Below the pieces are notes generated by a model, which had not been told where the DNA came from, did no database searches, and was given only the letters and a program-made list of their open reading frames with translations. From positions 4,138,001-4,202,000 of the forward strand of contig NZ_CP022985.1 in the NCBI RefSeq assembly GCF_003425985.1: DNA of 64,000 nucleotides, read 5' to 3'. The stretch's first letter is position 1; each line of letters begins with the position of its first letter. This document shows, in pieces, positions 1 through 7,937 of the stretch. The translations under genes and the position numbers were made by a program. The DNA comes from Mariniflexile sp. TRM1-10 (lineage in GTDB: Bacteria > Bacteroidota > Bacteroidia > Flavobacteriales > Flavobacteriaceae).

Positions 1-69
1 TATGGTAGAGAAACTCTTATCAAGAAATAGCAAATAAAATAGCTCATTTAATTTGCCTAAAGGTTTCAT
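1..69 (-). CDS. possible 5' end of a gene running off the left edge
   Basis: An ATG on the minus strand at 69-67 lies one base after the stop codon of the monooxygenase gene and opens a frame with no stop to the window edge (23 codons, starting MKPLGKLNEL). The position fits a co-transcribed downstream gene, but the stretch is too short to recognise any family and may be open by chance. Confidence 0.3.
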   Translation of the reverse strand, partial: MKPLGKLNELFYLLFLDKSFSTI

Positions 70-70
70 G

Positions 71-1075
71 TTAATGTAATTCTTTCATAATATCGGCAAA
101 CAATTTATAGGATTGTATTTTGTCTTCAATATCATAAATATTGGTAACCGCTATAAGCTCGTTGGCTTGTGTTTGTTCTATAAACGCTTTTATCTGTGCC
201 TTAACAGTGGCTTTACTGCCTACAAACGCATACTTTAGCATTTGCTGTACTTGTGGATGCTTTATAAGTTCTTTAAGGTCATCGGTCATGGCTGTTGGTG
301 GCTGTACATAATCGCGCTTGCCTGTAAAAATACCAATAATCATACGGTATAAGGATGTGGATAACTGGTTAGCTTCTGCATCGGTATCTGCAATAACAGT
401 GTTAACCCCAGCCATAACATAGGGTGCTTTTAAATGTTCGGAGGGTTGGAATTCGTTACGGTATATGTTTAGCGCCTCCATTAAATGGGTTGTTGCAAAA
501 TGGCTGGCAAAGGCATAGGGCAATCCCTTTTTTGCTGCCAAATGGGCGCTATCTGTACTAGAACCCAAAATATAAATGGGCACCTCTACGCCTTCGGCTA
601 CGGTGGCACGCACTTTTGAGGTTGCATTTTCTAAAGTGAAGTAGGTTTCCAACTTTTCAAGTTCATCCGGAAAATTATGTGCCGCATGCATAAAATCGGA
701 ACGTATGGCTTCGGCTGTTTCCCTATCTGTTCCTGGTGCCCTACCCAAGCCCAGATCAATGCGGTTTGGGTATAAAGAGGCTAAGGTGCCAAACTGTTCT
801 GCAATAATTAATGGCGAATGGTTGGGCAGCATAATACCACCAGAGCCTATGCGAAGCGTGTTTGTACCTTGAGCAACATAACCAATTAATACTGCCGTGG
901 CACTACTGCCAATATTTGGGGCATTGTGGTGTTCTGCCAACCAATAGCGTGTATAACCAAAGGTTTCGGCCTGTTGTGCCAGTTTAAGAACATTATTAAA
1001 GGTTTGTTTAAGTGAATGGCCCTGGGAAACCAAAGCGAGGTCTAAAATGGAATAAGCGGTATGTTGGGTTTTCAT
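71..1075 (-). CDS. LLM-class flavin-dependent monooxygenase (luciferase-like)
   Basis: This 334-residue protein has the usual length of bacterial luciferase-like FMN-dependent monooxygenases of the YhbW/MsnO8 type. Visible family signatures are AEHHNAP near residue 48, RIGSGGIMLPNHSPL near 75-89 and the LGLGRAPGTD segment near 108-117, all around the flavin/substrate pocket of the TIM barrel. There is no signal peptide, so it is cytoplasmic. The family oxidises small organic substrates with reduced FMN and O2; the substrate cannot be read from the sequence. It is monocistronic on the upstream side, with a palindromic repeat about 165 bp before the start. The ATG at 1075 gives a full-length N-terminus. 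Confidence 0.88.
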   Translation of the reverse strand: MKTQHTAYSILDLALVSQGHSLKQTFNNVLKLAQQAETFGYTRYWLAEHHNAPNIGSSATAVLIGYVAQGTNTLRIGSGGIMLPNHSPLIIAEQFGTLASLYPNRIDLGLGRAPGTDRETAEAIRSDFMHAAHNFPDELEKLETYFTLENATSKVRATVAEGVEVPIYILGSSTDSAHLAAKKGLPYAFASHFATTHLMEALNIYRNEFQPSEHLKAPYVMAGVNTVIADTDAEANQLSTSLYRMIIGIFTGKRDYVQPPTAMTDDLKELIKHPQVQQMLKYAFVGSKATVKAQIKAFIEQTQANELIAVTNIYDIEDKIQSYKLFADIMKELH

Positions 1076-1239
1076 GGATATTTAAAGATACTATTTAACG
1101 GTACTGTGTTTGTTATGACGATGGAAATGCTAAAACCTAACGTTTGTCTTTATTTTTCTGTCTTCTCCAAATATATAAAATAACCTGAGTTCGATTTATT
1201 CTTGTCTGATAATCAATTATTGGTATTAACACTGTCTGG

Positions 1240-1302
1240 TCGAGCGCAGTCGAGACCTCATTTAAAGGTATCAAAGTCTAAAAACCTCTCGACTGTGCTC
1301 GA
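1240..1302. repeat. inverted pair of TCGAGCGCAGTCGAGA repeats
   Basis: The arms at 1240-1255 and 1287-1302 are reverse complements at 15 of 16 positions and enclose about 31 bp. The same core recurs at 37000-37041 and, in single or looser form, at many intergenic sites here (3549, 9427, 14284, 16229, 35840). It could fold as an RNA hairpin between the two flanking minus-strand genes; no clear U-tract follows, so a terminator role is uncertain. Confidence 0.75.
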
Positions 1303-1370
1303 GGAGACATTCACTTGTTTTATTAACATTTTGTAATTAAAAACAATAAATTTAAATCGAACTCACGTTC

Positions 1371-2258
1371 CTACCCTCCAAAACGCCTTGGTGGTGGTAA
1401 AGGGATGCGCTCTGTTTCATTAGGTACCTCCGGAAATTTATTGTTTTGCCAATTGGTTTTGGCTTGTTCTATCAGGGCTTTATTTGATGCTACAAAGTTC
1501 CACTCAATAAAACGCTCTTCCTTAAAAGGTTCACCACCAAAAATATAAATGGTGGAGTTGGCTGCTATTTCAAAAGAACACAACGTGCTGTCTTTGGCTA
1601 CCAACAGTTGTTTTGGTGTGTAGGTATGGCCATCGCTCATGATGCTGCCTTCTAAAATATATAAGGCACTTTCGCCAAACAAATGGTCGCCAATAGATAG
1701 GGTTTGGTTTTCAGATGCTTTTATTTCTATAAAGTATAAAGGACTATACACGGGTACTGGTGATTGTTTTCCAAAAGCCCTACCTGCAATAAGTTTAAAT
1801 TGAACACCATCCGTTTCCCAACTCGGGATATCATGGGCTTCAACATGTGTAAAAGCGGGTTCGCATTGCTCCTCCTCTATGGGTAAAGCCACCCAAATTT
1901 GCAACCCATGCATCATTTTTTTTGATTGACGTAAGTGTTCTGGGGTTCTTTCGGTATGTACAACACCTTTGCCGGCAGTCATCCAATTAACAGCACCTGG
2001 AGTGATTTCTACCGCTGTCCCCAAACTATCACGATGCATAAGGGCACCTTCAAATAAAAATGTTAGCGTTGATAAACCAATATGTGGATGCATGGCAATA
2101 TCCATGTTTTCTTGGTCGCTCATACAAGCCGGCCCCATATGGTCTATAAAAATAAAAGGCCCCACCATACGTTTTTGACGAAATGGCAACAAACGTCCAA
2201 CCATAAAGTTACCGATGTTGGCGGCACGTTCTTCTATAATTAATTTGGTGTTAGACAT
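1371..2258 (-). CDS. pirin family protein
   Basis: A 295-residue bicupin of the pirin family. The N-terminal cupin has the metal-binding set: H57 and H59 (HPHIGLSTLTFLFEG), then H101 and E103 (GKGVVHTER). The C-terminus ends in a proline/arginine-rich tail common in this family. Pirins bind Fe/Ni; some bacterial members have quercetinase activity and others are redox-responsive binding partners, so the precise reaction is open. The start lies 3 bp after the stop of the acetyltransferase gene, so the two are probably co-transcribed. A second, divergent pirin is at 2635-3507. Both contain the metal ligands, so neither looks degenerate. Confidence 0.9.
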   Translation of the reverse strand: MSNTKLIIEERAANIGNFMVGRLLPFRQKRMVGPFIFIDHMGPACMSDQENMDIAMHPHIGLSTLTFLFEGALMHRDSLGTAVEITPGAVNWMTAGKGVVHTERTPEHLRQSKKMMHGLQIWVALPIEEEQCEPAFTHVEAHDIPSWETDGVQFKLIAGRAFGKQSPVPVYSPLYFIEIKASENQTLSIGDHLFGESALYILEGSIMSDGHTYTPKQLLVAKDSTLCSFEIAANSTIYIFGGEPFKEERFIEWNFVASNKALIEQAKTNWQNNKFPEVPNETERIPLPPPRRFGG

Positions 2259-2261
2259 GGT

Positions 2262-2579
2262 TTATAGTTTATCGTATCCGTTAAAACGCGTATCTACAAG
2301 GCGTTTCCATTCGGGGTGTTTTTTAATATAGGCAAATACATAAGGGCAAAACGGCAAGAGTGTTTTGCCCGATTGCTCTATATAGTTTAAGGTTTTTTCA
2401 ACAACAGCACTGGCAGCCCCCAAACCATTTAATGCGGGGTCTACTTCAGTGTGTACCAAGGCTATTTGGCTACCCATTTCGCCATAATTAATAAACGCAA
2501 AATGGCCATCTATTTCTATTTCAAAACGCTTTGTCTCCTCATTTTTATGAAGCGGACTGTTTTTAAAGGTATCATTCAT
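2262..2579 (-). CDS. small GNAT-type N-acetyltransferase (YjdJ/NATD1-like)
   Basis: At 105 residues this matches the short single-domain GNAT family that includes YjdJ and NATD1. The diagnostic run is HTEVDPALNGLGAASAVVEK (about residues 43-62), where the acetyl-CoA pyrophosphate loop lies, followed by a CPYVFAYIKKHPEW segment typical of the subfamily. It is cytoplasmic with no signal peptide. It sits between two pirin genes on the same strand, ending 3 bp before pirin 1; a hairpin separates it from pirin 2. The acceptor substrate is unknown. Confidence 0.85.
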   Translation of the reverse strand: MNDTFKNSPLHKNEETKRFEIEIDGHFAFINYGEMGSQIALVHTEVDPALNGLGAASAVVEKTLNYIEQSGKTLLPFCPYVFAYIKKHPEWKRLVDTRFNGYDKL

Positions 2580-2593
2580 GCTTTAAATATAAA

Positions 2594-2623
2594 AAAAGCA
2601 GCTCAAAAAAATGAACTGCTTTT
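2594..2623 (-). terminator. intrinsic terminator after the second pirin gene
   Basis: Arms AAAAGCAGCTC (2594-2604) and GAACTGCTTTT (2613-2623) pair with one mismatch around an A-rich loop. Read on the minus strand, the A-run at 2591-2597 becomes a U-tract. It lies just past the stop of the pirin at 2635 and before the acetyltransferase start. Confidence 0.7.
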
Positions 2624-2634
2624 AGGTTAACTTA

Positions 2635-3507
2635 TTAATCTTCTAAATATCCAAATTTACCCGTATTGAAATCTTGAAACGCTTCAATGATTTCATCATG
2701 CGTATTCATTACAAACGGGCCATGTGCTGCAATGGGTTCATTAATGGGCGCGCCGCTCAACACCAATATTACGGTATCGCTTAAGGCTTCAAGGGCAAAA
2801 CTGGTGCCATCGTTGCTAAACATGACGAAGTGGTCTTGTGGTGCTTCGGTATGTCCGTTCACGTTAGCATCCCCTTCAACCATCAACAAAGCCGTTGTAT
2901 AGTTTTTGGGAAACGATAGTTGGGTTTTTGCGCCTTTTTTCAACCTCACATTATACATGTGAATGGGTGAAAATGTAGCGGCTGGCCCTTTGTGTTCATC
3001 ATAGCTTCCTGCAATGACTTCTACCTCGCCTGCATTATTGGGTAGTGCTACTTTATTCATTTGTGCATTCGAAATGGCTTGGTATTTTGGTGGACTCATT
3101 TTATCTTTTGCTGGAAGATTTACCCACAATTGTACCATTTGAAATTCGCCTCCTGTTTTGCTCCATTCGGTTTCATGAAATTCTTTGTGCAATATGCCGG
3201 AAGCGGCAGTCATCCATTGTACATCACCTTCACCAATAATACCGCCACCACCAGAACTATCGCCATGTTCCACACGCCCTTTGTAGGCAATGGTAACCGT
3301 TTCGAACCCACGGTGTGGATGTACGCCAACACCTTTAGGTATATTGGTAGGCGGGAAATTGTATTTTGAATTATAGTCTAACATGATAAACGGATCCATA
3401 CGTTTCATGGTAGAGGTTCCCGGAATAAAGTTATGTACCCTAAAACCATCGCCTACAAAGTGTGGCGTTCCTGGTTTTGTTACTTTTTCTATGCTTCTTG
3501 TGCTCAT
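2635..3507 (-). CDS. pirin family protein
   Basis: This 290-residue bicupin is a second pirin, clearly diverged from the one at 1371-2258. Metal ligands are visible as H63 and H65 (GVHPHRGFETVT) and H107 and E109 (GILHKE). The region MDPFIMLDY near residue 37-45 is the usual pirin N-terminal strand. It is cytoplasmic. It is followed by a terminator and then the acetyltransferase and first pirin on the same strand, suggesting a locus of redox or aromatic-stress genes, though the role is inferred only from family membership. Confidence 0.9.
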   Translation of the reverse strand: MSTRSIEKVTKPGTPHFVGDGFRVHNFIPGTSTMKRMDPFIMLDYNSKYNFPPTNIPKGVGVHPHRGFETVTIAYKGRVEHGDSSGGGGIIGEGDVQWMTAASGILHKEFHETEWSKTGGEFQMVQLWVNLPAKDKMSPPKYQAISNAQMNKVALPNNAGEVEVIAGSYDEHKGPAATFSPIHMYNVRLKKGAKTQLSFPKNYTTALLMVEGDANVNGHTEAPQDHFVMFSNDGTSFALEALSDTVILVLSGAPINEPIAAHGPFVMNTHDEIIEAFQDFNTGKFGYLED

Positions 3508-3548
3508 TTTTTTTATCTTTTTATATTGAACTAATTTTTATATAAATT

Positions 3549-3605
3549 GTCACATTGAGCTTGTCGAAATGTATCTTCTAGTGTCTTCGACAGGCTCAGA
3601 CTGAC
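3549..3605. repeat. inverted pair of the GTCA...TGAGC..GTCGAA palindromic repeat
   Basis: GTCACATTGAGCTTGTCGAA at 3549-3568 is an imperfect reverse complement of the sequence ending in GCTCAGACTGAC at 3586-3605. This head-to-head pair belongs to the dispersed family found throughout the window's intergenic DNA. Confidence 0.7.
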
Positions 3606-3611
3606 AACGGG

Positions 3612-3956
3612 TTAATTTAAACTATATGCTAACTTTATTTCAAACGAATTATCTAAATAACGACGCTTAAAATTTGGTTTGTTTTTAGCCCAATAGGCAG
3701 CGTTAACTATATGGGCTATTCTTTCTTCGTCTGGATATTCAACATACACCACATTGGTAGATAAAATGGCTACCATTTGCTGCAGCTTATTTTTGTCTAT
3801 TTGGCTCATGTTTGTTGAAATAGCAACCACTTTAAAGGATTGATTCTGTAATTTTTCGATGGCAGTTTCGACATTATTTACTGTGGAAACTTTCCAATTT
3901 AAAATTTTTGGAGTTGTTGTGTTTTCAGTAACAACTAATACTTCTGAATGTTTCAT
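3612..3956 (-). CDS. small uncharacterised alpha/beta protein
   Basis: I choose the ATG at 3956 (114 residues, beginning MKHSEVLVV), which has AGGA upstream. A longer frame to 4112 would read through palindromic repeat DNA and encode low-complexity residues. The protein alternates predicted strands and helices (VLVVTEN, KVVAISTNM, VVYVEYPDEE), vaguely like a small receiver or Rossmann-type fold, but I see no phosphoacceptor aspartate set or nucleotide motif. The middle is rich in helix-forming K/Q residues. I do not recognise a family. It is probably cytoplasmic. Confidence 0.6.
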   Translation of the reverse strand: MKHSEVLVVTENTTTPKILNWKVSTVNNVETAIEKLQNQSFKVVAISTNMSQIDKNKLQQMVAILSTNVVYVEYPDEERIAHIVNAAYWAKNKPNFKRRYLDNSFEIKLAYSLN

Positions 3957-3988
3957 ACTATAGGTCCTTTCTTTTAATCTAAATAATT

Positions 3989-4068
3989 CCCCGACGGCTC
4001 TGCCTCGGGGTATCCAATTCACCTCTCCTTTGGAGGAGAGGTCAGAACTGCCTTTTCGGGCAGTTCTG
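3989..4068. repeat. cluster of three hairpin-forming palindromes
   Basis: Three consecutive inverted repeats lie in the promoter region of the small gene at 3612-3956: CCCCGA...TCGGGG (3989-4010), ACCTCTCCT...AGGAGAGGT (4021-4042) and CAGAACTGCC...GGCAGTTCTG (4043-4068). They resemble REP-like intergenic elements of flavobacteria. A partial copy of the first (AATTCCCCGAAGGCTC) lies near 61380. From about 4080 to 4279 I see nothing further. Confidence 0.75.
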
Positions 4069-4279
4069 GGTGAGGTAAAATACAAAATTTCGGTTTTTGA
4101 CACTGAGGTCAAAATGAAACAGGCGAAACCTGTACTAAGCCTAGTCGAAGTATACTTCTATGGCTCTGCCTTGTGGATAGTCTATTTCAAGAAATTTTTT
4201 ATTACTGTAAAATTACAGGAACTAAAAGCGCTATGCATTGACCTATGGTAAGAAGTGGATTAATGGCTAGACATGGGAA

Positions 4280-4876
4280 CTAATATGGTTTGAAGTTCTC
4301 ATCTGCCAAAGCTTTGCGTACACGACTTAAGCTTTCAGGAGTGATGCCCAAGTAGGAAGCAATCATCCACTGTGGCACGCGCAGCATAATATCTGGATAC
4401 ATTTTAACAAACTCTAAATAACGGGTTCTTGCCGAAGCACCCAACAATTGGCTAATGCGTTTGTATAAATGGCGAATGTGGTTTTGTAGGAGGCGCTCGT
4501 TATGCTTTCTGTAATTGGGGTTTACTAGGGAAACTTGGTCTACAAAATGTTCATCAATCATTATCACTATAGAGTCTTCAAAGGCATCAATATAATAAGT
4601 TGAAGGTTCTTGAAAATAAACACTTCCTCGGTCACTCACTAGCCAATTTTCGGTAGCAAACTGTAAAATGTTTTCTTTGCCATCTTCGTTTAAGTTATAA
4701 AAGCGCAACAAACCTTGTTCAACAAAAAAGAAATGCGAACAGATAGCACCTTGCTTTAATAAAAATTCGTTTTTAGAAACCGTTTTTGTTTTTATGAAAG
4801 GGGCAATGCGAGCAACATCTTGTTCAGACAAACCTCCTTTTTCAATAAGATGCTTTTTAAAATTGGGAAACGACAT
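4280..4876 (-). CDS. Crp/Fnr family transcriptional regulator
   Basis: A 198-residue regulator of the Bacteroidota Crp/Fnr type. Residues ~1-120 form the cyclic-nucleotide-binding-like beta roll (FLLKQGAICSHFFFVEQGLLRFY, split by the usual glycine turns), and a C-terminal helix-turn-helix is visible in the last ~40 residues (WMIASYLGITPESLSRVRKAL). There is no Fnr-type cysteine cluster, so it is unlikely to sense oxygen through an Fe-S cluster. The ligand is unknown. It is divergent from the outer-membrane receptor gene at 5128; the 250-bp interval holds an element-A copy. Confidence 0.9.
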   Translation of the reverse strand: MSFPNFKKHLIEKGGLSEQDVARIAPFIKTKTVSKNEFLLKQGAICSHFFFVEQGLLRFYNLNEDGKENILQFATENWLVSDRGSVYFQEPSTYYIDAFEDSIVIMIDEHFVDQVSLVNPNYRKHNERLLQNHIRHLYKRISQLLGASARTRYLEFVKMYPDIMLRVPQWMIASYLGITPESLSRVRKALADENFKPY

Positions 4877-4932
4877 GTATGTATTGAAGTGTTAATTCAC
4901 AGTATAATTTAAATTTTTACTTTTATTGACAG

Positions 4933-5094
4933 TGAACCCTTCTTGACTTATTCCCTGCCCTATAAAATGGCAAAAATTCGCCCATATTTCGTTACTTATT
5001 TTAGGCTTAACGATGCTATGCTTTTCAAAAAGTGCTGTATCTGTACAAATTTTATCTCATTTTCGGTTAAACTCAAAAATTCAAGATGAGTTCA
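4933..5094. repeat. element A, copy 1 (MITE-like, terminal inverted repeats)
   Basis: The left end TGAACCCTTCTTGACTTATT and the right end ending AATTCAAGATGAGTTCA are imperfect inverted repeats. The interior shares ordered blocks with copies at 35603-35973 and 46848-47028: a CATATTTCGTTACTT block, a GCGATGCTATG block, then CTGTACAAATTTTATCTCAT and TTTTCGGTTAAA. It has no ORF. It ends 33 bp before the receptor start codon, so it lies where that gene's promoter should be. Confidence 0.75.
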
Positions 5095-5127
5095 GTATAT
5101 TAGCCTACAAATTACCATAATAAATTT

Positions 5128-7500
5128 ATGAAATTTCATTTTCCCTATATTTTTATTTTCTTTTTAAGTCTACTCATTACTCATGGTTATGCTCAAAATG
5201 CCTCTACAAAAATCACTGGGAAAGTTATTGAAGCCACAAGCAATCAACCTATAGAATATGCAACCATTGCTGTTATGCAAAATGCTACAAAAACACCTAT
5301 TACGGGGTCGATATCTGATAGTAAAGGGCTTTTTTCGGTAGAAACCAATGCTACCGATTTTTATATTGAGGTTAATTTTATGGGGTATGCTACCCAAATA
5401 ATCAAAGCGTTTAAGATAAATAAAAATAAGATTGATTTAGGTGTTATTTCATTAGCCGAAGACCTAAATACTTTAGGGGAAGTTTTGGTACGTGCGGAAA
5501 AATCGCAAACTGAATTTAAACTGGATAAGCGTGTGTTTATTGTGGGGTCTGATATCAGTTCAACGGGTGCGAGTTCTTTAGAGGTGCTTAACAGTGTGCC
5601 TTCCGTGAATGTGTCTATTGAAGGCGTTATTAGTTTGCGAGGGAGTCAAGGGGTGCAAGTATTAATTAATGGGAAACCATCCGTTTTAGCTGCTGCCGAT
5701 GGGAATGCATTGGGAACTATTACAGCAGATATGATTGAAAGAATTGAAGTTATTACAAATCCGTCGGCTAAATATAATGCATCAGGTACAGCGGGTATTA
5801 TAAATATTGTGATAAAAAGTTCAGAGAAAAGAGGGCTTAACGGTTCTATGTCCTTAAATGCAGGTGTGCCCAACAGCAATAGTTTTGGTTTAAGTTTAAA
5901 CAAACGTACGGATAGGTTTAATTTATTTACCCAACTCGGGTTTGGCAAAAGAACCTTTAAAACCAAGAGTAAGTCTTTAAACAAAGATTTCGTTAACGAT
6001 TCTACGATAATAAGCAATGGGAAAAGTACATTTGATGAAAAATTTGGCAGTTTGCTTTTAGGTACAGATTTCCATATAAACGACCGAAATGTATTGACTC
6101 TTTCCGGAACCTATGCTTTTGAAATTGAAGACCAATTGGCTAAATCCTTTTTTGATAAAGTTTATAATGAAACAACCTTAACCGATAGTTGGTTACGACA
6201 AGATAATACCGAAGCTACCAATCCGAAAATTAGATACGAATTGCAATATAAAAAGGATTTTAAGCGGCATGAAGACCAGGATTTATTGTTTAGTGCTTTA
6301 GGGAATAGTTTTGCCAAAGACCAAAAATCGGTTTATACTAACACCACATCTTTTGGAGATGAGCCCAATTCATTACAAGAAACAAGAACGGATTATAAAT
6401 TGGAAGATTTTACGTTTAAACTAGATTATACGCATCCGTTTTTAGAAAAATACACGTTGGAAACCGGTTCACAATACGACATCAATAGCGTGTCCAACGA
6501 TTTTGAAGTGCGTGACTTTACAGATAATCAATGGATAAGCAATCCTGATTTAACCAATGTTTTTAATTTTAATCAAAAAGTATTTGCCCTATATACTACG
6601 CTGGCTTATGAAGATGATATTTGGGGTTTAAAACTAGGGCTACGACTTGAAAATACCGACTTAACGACAGAATTACAAACTACCAAGGTGCTTAATGAGA
6701 AATCTTATGGTAATTTTTTCCCCAGTGTGCATACATCGTATAACATAAATGAAAACTTTTCGTTACAGTTGGGCTATTCCAAACGCATTAACAGACCCGG
6801 ATTAAGGCAGTTAAACCCTTTTAATAATATTAGAAATAATTATAGCATATCTAGAGGAAACCCCGATTTGCAACCAGAATACACAGATTCTTATGAATTA
6901 ACAAGTATCCATAAATTAGAAAAAGCATCGTTAAATTTCAGCCTTTATAACAGATATACCACCGATGTTATTGAAAACATTATAAGCTTTGAAAATAGCG
7001 TAAGCACTTCGCAACCCGAAAACATTGGTACCAGCAACACCATGGGTTTTGAGTTTAATAGTAAATACAATTTTTATAAATGGTTTACATTAACAAGCGA
7101 TTTTAACATCAATTATTTTAATAGAAAAGGTGCATTTGAAACACAAACTTTCGGCTTTAAAGGCAACCGATGGACCACAAGCATGACGTCAAAATTTAAA
7201 TTGCCTAAAGAGTTCGATTTAGAAATATCTGGTAATTACAACTCTAAGTTTGTTAGTTTACAAGGCGAAATATCAGATAACTTTTTTGCTGATATGGGTG
7301 TAAGAAAGAAGATATTAAAAGGAAAATTCATTCTTAATTTAAGCATTCGCGATGTATTTGCAACCCGTGTTGATGAACGTATTGTTTCACAACCCAGCTA
7401 TTACACCTCGAACAGTTACAAACGAGGCAGGTTTGTTGTTTTTGGTATTAGCTATGCATTTGGCAAAGGCGAAGCCATGGAGTTTTCTGGGCAAAGATAA
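5128..7500 (+). CDS. TonB-dependent-receptor-like outer-membrane beta-barrel protein
   Basis: This 790-residue protein has a signal peptide (about residues 1-22, ending GYAQ), a carboxypeptidase-regulatory-like domain (~28-115: KITGKVIEATSNQPIEYATI...), a plug domain with LRGSQGVQVLINGKPS and MIERIEVITNPSAKYNASG (~165-215), and a long C-terminal barrel of the OMP_b-brl_3 type ending in an aromatic/basic strand. The C-terminus does not show a SusC-like architecture and there is no adjacent SusD gene, so it is probably not a classic glycan SusCD system. The cargo is unknown. Element-A copy 1 occupies the upstream region; a possible -7 box TATATTAG is at 5096-5103. Confidence 0.88.
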   Translation: MKFHFPYIFIFFLSLLITHGYAQNASTKITGKVIEATSNQPIEYATIAVMQNATKTPITGSISDSKGLFSVETNATDFYIEVNFMGYATQIIKAFKINKNKIDLGVISLAEDLNTLGEVLVRAEKSQTEFKLDKRVFIVGSDISSTGASSLEVLNSVPSVNVSIEGVISLRGSQGVQVLINGKPSVLAAADGNALGTITADMIERIEVITNPSAKYNASGTAGIINIVIKSSEKRGLNGSMSLNAGVPNSNSFGLSLNKRTDRFNLFTQLGFGKRTFKTKSKSLNKDFVNDSTIISNGKSTFDEKFGSLLLGTDFHINDRNVLTLSGTYAFEIEDQLAKSFFDKVYNETTLTDSWLRQDNTEATNPKIRYELQYKKDFKRHEDQDLLFSALGNSFAKDQKSVYTNTTSFGDEPNSLQETRTDYKLEDFTFKLDYTHPFLEKYTLETGSQYDINSVSNDFEVRDFTDNQWISNPDLTNVFNFNQKVFALYTTLAYEDDIWGLKLGLRLENTDLTTELQTTKVLNEKSYGNFFPSVHTSYNINENFSLQLGYSKRINRPGLRQLNPFNNIRNNYSISRGNPDLQPEYTDSYELTSIHKLEKASLNFSLYNRYTTDVIENIISFENSVSTSQPENIGTSNTMGFEFNSKYNFYKWFTLTSDFNINYFNRKGAFETQTFGFKGNRWTTSMTSKFKLPKEFDLEISGNYNSKFVSLQGEISDNFFADMGVRKKILKGKFILNLSIRDVFATRVDERIVSQPSYYTSNSYKRGRFVVFGISYAFGKGEAMEFSGQR

Positions 7501-7922
7501 ATCAAAAATCGTTAATCGTTAATCTTCGTTTATTTGTTTATTTGTTTATTTGTTGAAAAACCTAGAACCTGAAAATTAAAGTTATGAGTTATGAGTTATG
7601 AGTTAAAAGTACAAAAAAAACAGAACCCAACCCGTATCACCTTTCGCCACCAAATCGTTAATCTTCGTTGATTTGTTTATGGGTTGAAAAACCTTGAACT
7701 TGAAAATTATAGTTATGAGTTATGAGTTCAAAAAAAACAGAACTCAACCCCGTATCTCCTTTCACAACCAAATCGTAAATCAACAACCAGCTCCCCCCCA
7801 ATCCAACAATCTAAAAAGTCTAAAAATCCAACAATCTAAGAAGTCTAAGAAGTCTGCCCTAAACCAAATCCCCCAATATCTCGTATAATAACTATAAAGC
7901 TTTTTTTAAAAATAAAAAAAAC
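7501..7922. repeat. intergenic repeat island (no gene)
   Basis: About 420 bp of degenerate short repeats: ATTTGTTT runs, AATCGTTAATC units, and a block containing CCTGAAAATTA, GTTATGAGTTATGAGTT and CAGAACCCAACCCGTATC that occurs twice here and several times in 9336-10120. The right end (AATCCAACAATCTAAAAAGTC and AAGAAGTCTAAGAAGTCTGC, 7800-7860) is nearly repeated at 10049-10106. The open frame across 7694-7888 is only repeat sequence and not a gene. Confidence 0.8.
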
Positions 7923-7937
7923 GTGTTTAATACATCT

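Noticed and set aside
5128..7500. SusC of a polysaccharide utilisation locus
   Set aside because: No SusD-like gene follows and the barrel type is OMP_b-brl_3.
7694..7888. 64-codon open frame
   Set aside because: It consists of repeat-island sequence with low-complexity residues and no family likeness.
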